From positions 4,335,047-4,399,046 of the forward strand of contig NC_064044.1 in NCBI RefSeq assembly GCF_932526225.1: DNA of 64,000 nucleotides, in the 5' to 3' direction. The notes under the pieces were generated by a model that was not told where the DNA came from, made no database searches, and saw only the letters and a program-made list of their open reading frames with translations. Numbering within the stretch: the first letter of the stretch is position 1; the number at the start of each line of letters is the position of its first letter. The DNA comes from Nematostella vectensis. Taxonomy: Eukaryota; Cnidaria; Anthozoa; Actiniaria; Edwardsiidae. The position numbers and the translations under genes were made by a program. This document shows, piece by piece, positions 12,901-24,900 of this stretch.

Positions 12901-15900
12901 AGTGAAAGTATCGTATAAATCCTCCATTATTACCACCACCAATCAGAGTCTTGGTGCAAATCCATTTGTTGACTATTCCTATTCTTTTTTCTCAAGGAGT
13001 ATGCAGTCAACTGTTCTCATATTACAGTTCAGCGCCTCTGGGGTGTCTGTGATATCTTTGCCTTTGCCCATTTCTTTGGATGGGCCCTGAAGGCGATGCT
13101 GATCAGGCATGCAGGGCTGTGTTGGATGGCGAGTATCACATGGGAGGTCACAGAGGTAAGGCACGCTTTATGCACACAAATAGACAATTCCTTACAGTCC
13201 AAAAGTGGAGAGTGCAATAGCTGTAGCAAATATGTTTTGTCTTGGTAATATGGTGGAGCAAATCTCAGTCATTCTATTGTATTAGCAGGGTAGGGGCAGT
13301 TTTTGTGAAACTCAAACTCTATTGGGAAGGATAGACGGAGGGTGTTGATAGATATGATCCTGAATGCTAGAAGAAGGATCACCGGAACTTAAAGCCGCAT
13401 TGTCACCAGTTTACTTCCGGTGGTCCGACGGAAACTTCAACAAAAGAATCTATTAGAATCCGAGATATTAAACAGGCCATCCACTCTAAATTTTCAGTCA
13501 CATCCTCAAAGAAACTTCCAATAGACACACTGCTTTCAATATTTTGAAATATTTTTCGCGTTTTCCGTTAAAAATCATCGGAGATTGTTAAGTAATCGAC
13601 CGGAAGTAAACTGGTACACTGATACACTGATACAGAAGCGTTCAAAAAGTATTAGGGGCACTGATTAACATGTAAAAAAGAGGAAATGAGAAGATTTCTG
13701 ACAGTTAATGCTTTGTTTATTTTTTTTATTTAGTTTAATTAATTGGGTGCTTAAAAAAGTAAGCTTACAGAATATTGTATATTAAAAACGTTTTCATCAT
13801 ATTTGGTATTAGAGAAATTTAAAGGTTTTTCACAAAATTCGTTAACTTTTTTCCCTGAGTTTCTCAAATCGTTTTGCTGAATAAACTCCCTACAGATTAG
13901 GAAATTGTTTTGTGGGGAATCGCCTATGAATGGCAAAGCTGAGTATTTCGACCTCAAGCTTTGTCATCACGTTTATGCACAGGCTTACCAACCTCTCAGT
14001 CTGTCTCCAGTCAATACCAGTGACTAGCTCGAGTATTTTTACGATTGATCACCTCCTGTAATTGTCCTATAATTGTCTTATATCCTAGAATAAAGGTCAC
14101 AGTAAACTCTTATTGCTTTGTGATGTGTATTTATTCAGAATAAGCGGTATAACGCGTAATCCCTCAACTACTCAAACGTTAGAAATACCGCTTATTCTGA
14201 ATAAATACAATCACAAAGCAATTAAAGTTTACTGTGACCTTTATTCTAGGATATAAGACAATGATAGGACAAATATACAGGAAGCGCGGTGATCAATCAT
14301 AAAAATATTTGAGCTAGTTGTTGGGATTGTCTGGAGTCTGACTGAGATGTTGGTAAGCCTGTGATTTATGGTGTTTATTAAGCTCGAGTTATGGTAACCA
14401 TAGAATCGCATTCGAGCGTTGCGAAATTAATTAAATACAAGCTCGTTTTTGTTCTAGAGAATAAGTCAAGCATGTTACAATAAGCGATGCGCTCTATAAA
14501 TATCAGCGAATACACTGCGATGACTCAATTCACTCGGAAACAATGAGATAGGACAACAAAGTGTTGCTACTGGCAACGTAGACTGATGAATTGAATAATC
14601 ACCTCGATCGAATATTCACAGCATTTCGCGGATTTTCTCCTCATGAAAACGTTATTTTTATTCACGTATTGAGCCCGTATTGGGACTGGAAGGTCTATAC
14701 ACGTTTGGAGGATTAAGTTTTTCCCTGAGTTGGAATCTTTTAAGAGCTTCTCCGAAGAAACACGACGGATTGATTTTTGTCGTGTGTACACGATTAAAGG
14801 GCTTCCGTTTGTATGTCCACTAAGAAAAGGCCAAGAAAAGGGTCAAGTTGAATTTTACATCTGAGAACTTGTAAATATGGGATGTGGCTCGTCGCAATCG
14901 GTTGCTGCCGAAACGCCGGCGTCAAACACCCGTAATGGCGGAAAACCCTTAAACAACAACGGCAATGTCGCAGACGCGATGCCTATAGACACGGCTCCAC
15001 CAGCAAAACCGGAGGTCGAACCCAAGGCATCAAACAATCTTAATGGCGAAAAACCCTTTAACAAAAACGACAATGGCGTAGACGCGAATCCTATAGACAC
15101 GGCTCCACCAGCAAAACCGGAAGTCAAACCAGGCGATAGAGTGCACGTCAGGGGTTATGTGGGTACTGTAAAGTTCGTCGGTTGTACTTCTCTAGGGGAG
15201 GGGGTGTGGGTAGGAATTGCTCTCGACAAGCAGCAACCACAAGGCAACAGCGGTTCTCACCAAGAAACGAGCTACTTCCAGTGTCAGCCGAAGCATGGGT
15301 TATTCCGCCCGTCCAGGGGTCGTGCACCCTCACTCGGACGTCGACATGATCTCGAAAACATCCGAGATATCGCCGAACGCGATTGTTTTCATCCAGACGC
15401 GAATGAAGCGAATGTTGGCGGGAATGCGCCTTCGGAGACTTGTCGAGCGGTCGGGATTTGAACGCGAAATCGACAAACACGTGCAAAACACTCCCGCGAG
15501 CGCGACGGCCAGCATAAACCAGCTAAGTGACTATCTTACGGAATGCTTCAGTACCGACCGAGAAAAGGCCTTTGCCATTTATCGCTGGCTCACTTTTAAC
15601 GTTGCTTACGATGTTGATGGTTTTTTCGGGAGGAGCGAGAAGAAGAGCACCTCTGCGGAGGATGTGTTGAGCTCTCGTACATCGGTCTGCGCGGGCTATG
15701 CGTCGCTCTACACTGCACTGGGCGAAGCCGCTGGCCTCGAGATCCATAATGTTTCAGGCTACGCCAAGGGCTACGGCCACAAGCTTGGTCAGCGGTTTGA
15801 AGGCGTAAACCATGCGTGGAACGTGCTCAAGGTCGACAACACGTGGTATGTGAGCGACGCCACCTGGGGTGCAGGGTTTGTCGGGGATGACATGCTCTTC

Positions 15901-18900
15901 ACAAAGAACCCGAACACGTATCGATTTCTGCAAGTCCCCGACGAGGCCATCTTCGACCACCTCCCGGAGGAAGAAAAATGGCAGTTCCTTGATCCAACGA
16001 TCGATAAGGCTTCGTTTGAGCGCTCGGCTAAGCCCTCGTGTGAGATGCTAGAGATGGGAATAGAGCTGGAGAGTCATAAGGACTACGCTTACGAGACGCC
16101 AACTGACACCATAGACATGACTTTCTACTGCCCAGGGCGCAAGATGCTCTTGATGGGCAAAGTCAAGACGAGCTCAGGACAAGCCTTGGAGGGGCGGGAA
16201 CGGGTACGGCTCCGTTTCAAAGGTTTACATCAAATTGAGATGCGCGCGCAGTTCCCCAATGCAGGGACGTATAAAGTCGAGGTATACGTGGTAAAAGGCG
16301 AGAATTCCTGGAATCACGGCGTCAGTTATGAAGTCACTGCCAGCCAGGGGTGTGGATGGAACTGTGGGGGGTACCCAAAGGTATCCAATGCGTTGTACGA
16401 TCACGGATTTACCCTTGAGAAACCGCTGGAAAATATTCAGACGGACGACGGTCGGGCGGAGGTTGTGTTTCAATGCACTAGCACAAATTTTTCGCATTTG
16501 ATAAGTCGAATGACTAGAGAAGATGGCGGGAAGTTAGCAACAAGCGCAGAGCCATGCTTCTCTATGCTAACCGATAAAGGCTTCGTGTTACGCATCCACG
16601 CACCTGAGCCAGGGGGGTACAAACTCGACATTTGGGGCTGCACTAAGGGGGAGGGCTCAAATGTCTTCCTATGCACCTACTTTGTGAACTCAAATGCAAC
16701 CAAGCCTCCCACAGGATTCCCGTATGTTCACCCGCGGTTCTTTGAATGGGGAGTAAAACTAGTGTCACCGTGTGAGAATATTTATAGCACTGACGGGAAG
16801 GCTGTGGTAGAGCTGGAGTTGCCTGGCGTGTCTAGTGTTAGCGGTTATTTGAAAAGGCGCGAGGAGACTCTCCATAGCTGCACCATGGTAACCGGAGATG
16901 GCGAACGAAAATTAATCCAAGTGCACACGCCGGAAAAAGGAGAATACGAATTGAATATTTTCGCAAAGAGAACCGGTGAAGAGAAAAACACCTTCCTCCT
17001 AAGATACATAATAAACGCGACTCAGGGGACTGGGCCGAACCCAGGCTTCCCCGTACTTTCCAACGCTTTTCGCGAGCTCGGTCTACGCTTATTGGACGAC
17101 AACGAGAACATTACCATTTCTGGTGACAGCCTCACTCTCAAGCTAGCCAATCCTAAGCAGTTAAAAATCATTGCTAATTTGAAGGACAGCGCTGATCAAG
17201 TGGCTGCTCAAGGTGCGTGCGAGAACTCAGATGGTTGTGCCATCGTGACATGCGCAGTAGAAAGGGCAGGAAAGTACGACCTGCAGCTGTTTGGAAGTCA
17301 GGAGGAAAACTCATCGTATATGTACCTCTGCTCGTTCAAAGTGCTAAAAACAAACTAAACCACGCGATTTGGACTGAATTGAGTGTATCATTATTATGTG
17401 TGTAATTATTATTTATTTTCAGAGTATTGATTGGAATGTGCCTTACGAAATATATCAAAAAACATTTGTACATTCATTGAGATTATATATTCTTATAATA
17501 AGGTATGTTGCACGAGACATCTACTAGATACATTTACTGTTTAGGGCTGGTATAAGGGAGACAGGGTAAGTGGGATTCAATTCCTCGTTGACATTTTGGA
17601 TCGTCTCGGTATTGCGGGAGGAGGTACACTTTGTTCCACGGTATTTCATCAGCCCCCCCCCCCCAATTCTAATTAATGAATCTTCAAATACTATGCTTTT
17701 TTCATATGATACCTATGACTGCGCACCCCCCTCCCCCAGCCAATTCCTGGGTATGCGCCTGCTCATTTACATAATACCATTTGATTTGTAGTTTTTAAAG
17801 TGTGTTTCCCGTTGTGTAGTAGTTCTAAGATCAATCACTGCTTATGGATATAATTATTTTTATGACTCATGACGATGGCAAGTAACACTATGATCACCTC
17901 GGATTCTCGATTACTAGCAAAATTCCTTCGAAAACAATAGATGGTTCTAAATTTCCCTCATGCGTTAATGATAAGGGGGATTTAGTTTCTAAATTTCCCT
18001 CATGCATTCATAATGAGGGGAATTTAGAAAAAGACAAAAGAATCTTAACCCATTGACTCCTGGCTTTTTTGGAGCTGAATTTACAAAAAAACAGACTGAA
18101 AACAGATACCTCCCCCCCTATTCTGAGTTTTATACAGCCCGTAAAAGTCAAACACAGCTGCACCTAGTCAGCGGTATCCAAGCTTTCCAACAGTGCTTTG
18201 CGGTCCCCACTTTTAATCCCTCGTCGTTGTGCTGAAGCCAGCACAAGTTGATGGTTGCTTGTATTTTTCATAAAAAATACAGCTATGAGCATATTAGGAG
18301 AGTGTCTCAGGACATCATGAAGTCTTTTGGGGCATAATTGAGTGCTTTGCTTATGGATATTTGCAAGCAAAGGTGGATTAGTGATGATTTTTTCTTGTTT
18401 GGCTTTACCTGGATGAGAAAATAATTTTCTAATGAATCACTACAGCTCTCCTAAATGCTGTCTTTTCTGAAACCAAATTGATTCCAAAATTGCTTACACT
18501 GCTATTCTGGGTCTGTATGACGTGGAATTGATTTGTTTGGCTTCGGGGTGAAAAGACTTATAAAAAACCATCTGACTTTGGGGAGAGGAGTGTTGACTGG
18601 CCCTCCCCTCGTGAATTTTCCCCTGGATCTCCCAGAATGCTTTGCAATACGTAAAGACATTTTCGTGGTTGTACAATCCTTCAAGGAATGGACATTGTGT
18701 TTTGAGGCCAAGGAAATGTACCTGGAGGATCAGAATAAAGGTATCTATTTGTGTCTTGAGCTGTGTTTGCTGGTCTCTCTCCCTTGTGTGGTATTTTGAG
18801 CGTTTTATTGAGAGGGGTGATTCTGCTTTTCTCTCCTTGTTCGATTTGAGATTTGTCAAAGAACCTGTGCTATTATTTGGCTTAAGAGTAGATGCCAACA

Positions 18901-21900
18901 CCTTGGTTGGATGCATATCTGCAAGACCATTTATCCCTTAGACTGATGCCTGAGTATCTTCATCTTGTTGTGTTTATTTTGAATTTATGAATTTTTTGGG
19001 TTGTGGGTACTTCCCAAAGCCGGTACAGGCCGGTTGAGGGGTCAATGTGTCTAAATTTTTCGTGAAAATGGGGTGGTCTCTAGAGCGATAAAGAACAATG
19101 CGTATGCAATGCCCTGATCCATTGAACCGTGTTCGCTCATCCAACCTAATACTACTCGTAGTCGCGATTTTATTTCCTCGGTGATCATGGTACTACAAAG
19201 TTATAGCATTGCATCTCGTGGAATTTAGTGATTAAATGTCCCCTCAACCTCGGGATGACTAGTTAAAGTCCCTCAGCCTGCGGCGTCGGGACTTCGACTA
19301 ATCATCCCTCGGTTGCGGGGACAATTAATCACTAAATTCCCCTCGTGCTAGCTATAACTTATAATAAACTAATCTCATCAGCTACTCACATTTTCCTGTA
19401 TTTAGTTGGAATACGACGATTCACATGCTATTTTTCGATAGCAGGCCCATTTGCCATTTGCTATGACACGTATTTTGATATTGGTGTCTGACAATTGTGT
19501 TTATTTTTATTTGTGTTTTCTTTCAACGGTTGATTTATTGTGTGTGCAAGGGCGGTAGGAACAGTGATTGTTAGTCTAAATTCTGATAATAAACCACGAA
19601 TTTCCCTCTTATTTGGCTAAAATGTGCCTTATTTGCGACGCGCTCTCCGTGTTTAATTAGAAAACCGGTCTAGTTACGTTGCGTAATCCGAGCTACTACC
19701 CCGTGGCGCTTGAACGGTCCCCGACGCGCTAGCCGAAACGTGCCCGAGTTTTAAAACATAGCGTGGGATGCAGATAACTCAGAATCCATTGTTCTACAAT
19801 TTCCAATGCTCGTAGAAAGCGCATCAAAAAACAAGATGTGTGTTTCTCTTCGTGATTCTCTGTAATTTTGTATGTTTTTTCTCAGGTGTTCTTCTCTCAT
19901 CTGTTGCCGAACTTCAAGGAGTGTTGGTGGGACGCATTAGTTCTTGACGTTCTCATATGTAATGGTCTTGGAATCCACTTCGGGCTCTACGTCTGCAAAA
20001 AACTCGAGATGCGAAACTACCACTGGGAGAGCATCAAGTAAGCGGGGGGTGCCTTTTCCGTGATACTTCTATAGTATGTGAAGCAAAGGCTCTTTGCTAA
20101 AGAAAAAAGCGTTGCCACGTATTGTGACATATTGGGTAACTGTCTTTCTTTAACCAGGGACATTCACTCAACATCAGGAAAAATCACTCGCGCTGTGATG
20201 CAGTTTACGCCTGTGAGGTACTTAGTAGTATTGGAACAGCACCATGAATCCGTCTGCAAAGAAAGCACAAGAAGCTGGGGAAAAGTAGAGATATGCCATG
20301 CGCGCATGGGTAGAAGGCTAAATAAAAATAATGCCCCTTCCCGTTTTCAAACCCTTCACCAGTTCGCACATGGCCAAATCGCTTGTCTCCTTCACGCTTT
20401 GTGCTTGCTACGGAGGCTATCATCGCACTATCATCATCCTTCATCAGCTTTTTTATAATAATCGCCAGAAACATCATGGTCCTTATAAACGACACCATGA
20501 ACACCTTTCTGCCACCACCACTATGATCATCACCACCACCAATATCATCACCACCAACATCATCACCACAACCATCATCACCACAACAATCATTACCACC
20601 AACATCATCACCACCAACATCATCACCAACAACATCATCACCACCAACATCATCACCACAACCATCATCACCACAACAATCATCACCACCAACATCATCA
20701 CCACCAACGTCATCACCACCAACATCATCACCACCAACATCACCACCACCAACATCATCACCACCAACATCGTCATCACCAACATCATCACCACAACAAT
20801 CACCACCACCAACATCATCACCACCACCAACATCATCACTACAACCATCACCACCACAAACATCATCACCACAACCATCACCACCACAAACATCATCACC
20901 ACCACCAACACCACCACCAACATCATCACCACAACAATCATCACCACCAACATCATCACCACCAACACCATAACCACCAACATCATCACCACAACAAACA
21001 CCACCACCAACATCATCACCACCAACATCATCACCACCAACATCATCACCAACAACATCACCACCAACAACATCATCACCACATCCAACACCACCACCAA
21101 CATCATCACCACCAACATCATCACCACCAACATCACCACCACCGACATCATCACCACCACTAACATCATCACCACCACCAACATCGTCACCACCACCAAC
21201 ATCGTCACCACCACCAACATCGTCACCACCACCAACATCGTCACCACCACCAACATCATCACCACCACCGACATCATCACCACCACCAACATCATCACCA
21301 CCACCAACATCGTCACCACCACCAACATCGTCACCACCACCAACATCGTCACCACCACCAACATCATCACGACCACCAACATCATCACCACCACCAACAT
21401 CATCACCTCAACCATCACCACCACCAACATCATCACCACCACCAACACCATCACCACAACAATCATCACCACCAACACCATAACCACCAACATCATCACC
21501 ACAACCATCACCACCACCAACATCATCACCACAACCAACACCACCACCAACATCATCACCACCAACATCATCACCACCAACACCATCACCACCAACATCA
21601 TCACCACCAACATCACCACCGACATCATCACCACCACCGACATCATCACCACCACCAACATCGTCACCACCACCAACATCATCACCACCACCAACATCGT
21701 CACCACCACCAACATCATCACCACCACCAACATCATCACCACCACCACCAACATCATCACCACCACCAACATCATCACCACAACAATCATCATCATCATT
21801 ACTATTGATCAATTTTATCGCTATCACTACCACCACTAACCATTATAACTGAGGGAATATCGCCAACATCATCACCACAACAATCATCATCACCAACATC

Positions 21901-24900
21901 ATCACCACAACAATCATCATCATCATCACCAACATCATCACCACAACCACCACCACCAACATCATCACCACAACAATCATCATCACCAACATCATCACCA
22001 CAACCACCGCCACCAAGATCATCACCACAACAATCATCATCATCATCACCACCATCATCACCACAACCATCACCACCACCACCATCATCACCACAACCAT
22101 CACCACCACCAACATCATCACCACAACCATCACCACCACCAACATCATCACCACAACAATCACCACCACCAACATCATCACCACCACCAACATCATCACC
22201 ACCACCGACATCATCACAACCACCAACATCATCACCACCACCAACATCGTCACCACCACCAACATCATCACCACCACCAGCATCGTCACCACCACCAACA
22301 TCATCACTACAACCATCACCACCACAAACATCATCACCACAACCATCACCACCACAAACATCATCACCACCACCAACACCACCACCAACATCATCACCAC
22401 AACAATCATCACCACCAACATCATCACCACCAACACCATAACCACCAACATCATCACCACAACCAACACCACCACCAACATCATCACCACCAACATCATC
22501 ACCACAACCATCATCACCACAACAATCATTACCACCAACATCATCACCACCAACATCATCACCAACAACATCATCACCACCAACATCATCACCACAACCA
22601 TCATCACCACAACAATCATCACCACCAACATCATCACCACCAACGTCATCACCACCAACATCATCACCACCAACATCACCACCACCAACATCATCACCAC
22701 CAACATCGTCATCACCAACATCATCACCACAACAATCACCACCACCAACATCATCACCACCACCAACATCATCACTACAACCATCACCACCACAAACATC
22801 ATCACCACAACCATCACCACCACAAACATCATCACCACCACCAACACCACCACCAACATCATCACCACAACAATCATCACCACCAACATCATCACCACCA
22901 ACACCATAACCACCAACATCATCACCACAACCAACACCACCACCAACATCATCACCACCAACATCATCACCACCAACATCATCACCAACAACATCACCAC
23001 CAACAACATCATCACCACATCCAACACCACCACCAACATCATCACCACCAACATCATCACCACCAACATCACCACCACCGACATCATCACCACCACTAAC
23101 ATCATCACCACCACCAACATCGTCACCACCACCAACATCGTCACCACCACCAACATCGTCACCACCACCAACATCGTCACCACCACCAACATCATCACCA
23201 CCACCGACATCATCACCACCACCAACATCATCACCACCACCAACATCGTCACCACCACCAACATCGTCACCACCACCAACATCGTCACCACCACCAACAT
23301 CATCACGACCACCAACATCATCACCACCACCAACATCATCACCTCAACCATCACCACCACCAACATCATCACCACCACCAACACCATCACCACAACAATC
23401 ATCACCACCAACACCATAACCACCAACATCATCACCACAACCATCACCACCACCAACATCATCACCACAACCAACACCACCACCAACATCATCACCACCA
23501 ACATCATCACCACCAACACCATCACCACCAACATCATCACCACCAACATCACCACCACCGACATCATCACCACCACCGACATCATCACCACCACCAACAT
23601 CGTCACCACCACCAACATCATCACCACCACCAACATCGTCACCACCACCAACATCATCACCACCACCAACATCATCACCACCACCACCAACATCATCACC
23701 ACCACCAACATCATCACCACAACAATCATCATCATCATTACTATTGATCAATTTTATCGCTATCACTACCACCACTAACCATTATAACTGAGGGAATATC
23801 GCCAACATCATCACCACAACAATCATCATCACCAACATCATCACCACAACAATCATCATCATCATCACCAACATCATCACCACAACCACCACCACCAACA
23901 TCATCACCACAACAATCATCATCACCAACATCATCACCACAACCACCGCCACCAAGATCATCACCACAACAATCATCATCATCATCACCACCATCATCAC
24001 CACAACCATCACCACCACCACCATCATCACCACAACCATCACCACCACCAACATCATCACCACAACCATCACCACCACCAACATCATCACCACAACAATC
24101 ACCACCACCAACATCATCACCACCACCAACATCATCACCACCACCGACATCATCACAACCACCAACATCATCACCACCACCAACATCGTCACCACCACCA
24201 ACATCATCACCACCACCAGCATCGTCACCACCACCAACATCATCATCATCACCACCAACATCATCACCACCACCAACATCATCACCACAACAATCATCAT
24301 CATCATTACTATTGATCAATTTTATCGCTTTCACTACCACCACTAACCATTATAACTGAGGGAATATCGCCTTTGTTTAACGTTAAGGGCTTTACATAAA
24401 CAGGTGAAATGTTTGTTCTAGCTGGACACATGTTCGCTGGATGGACCCGAAGTGCTCGTACATGCGCTACTTTGCTATTTCCCAACTGCTGATCGTCTCA
24501 CAGGTGCGTAATTGTTATCAACATATCATGACAGAAAACGCCGATAATTTAATTGAAAAAGAACACCACTCCTAGAAAGTGTACCATCACTCTAGTAAGA
24601 GTGAAAAGTGTACCATCACTCTAGTAAGAGTGAAGAGTGTACCATCACTCTAGTAAGAGTGAAAAGTGTACCATCACTCTAGTAAGAGTGAAAAGTGTAC
24701 CATCACTCTAGTAAGAGTGAAAAGTGTACCATCACTCTAGTAAGAGTGAAAAGTGTACCATCACTCTAGTAAGAGTGAAAAGTGTACCATCACTCTAGTA
24801 AGAGTGAAAAGTGTACCATCACTCTAGTAAGAGTGAAAAGTGTACCATCACTCTAGTAAGAGTGAAAAGTGTACCATCACTCTAGTAAGAGTGAAAAGTG

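Noticed and set aside
20331..21839. A 502-codon plus-strand frame rich in Thr, Asn and Ile
   Set aside because: It is read through the CAC/CAT satellite. A 3-bp repeat lacking stop triplets is open in several frames on both strands.
21843..23738. A 631-codon minus-strand frame made of Met, Val and Leu, and Gly/Asp frames nearby
   Set aside because: Same satellite read on the other strand; no non-repetitive sequence is encoded.
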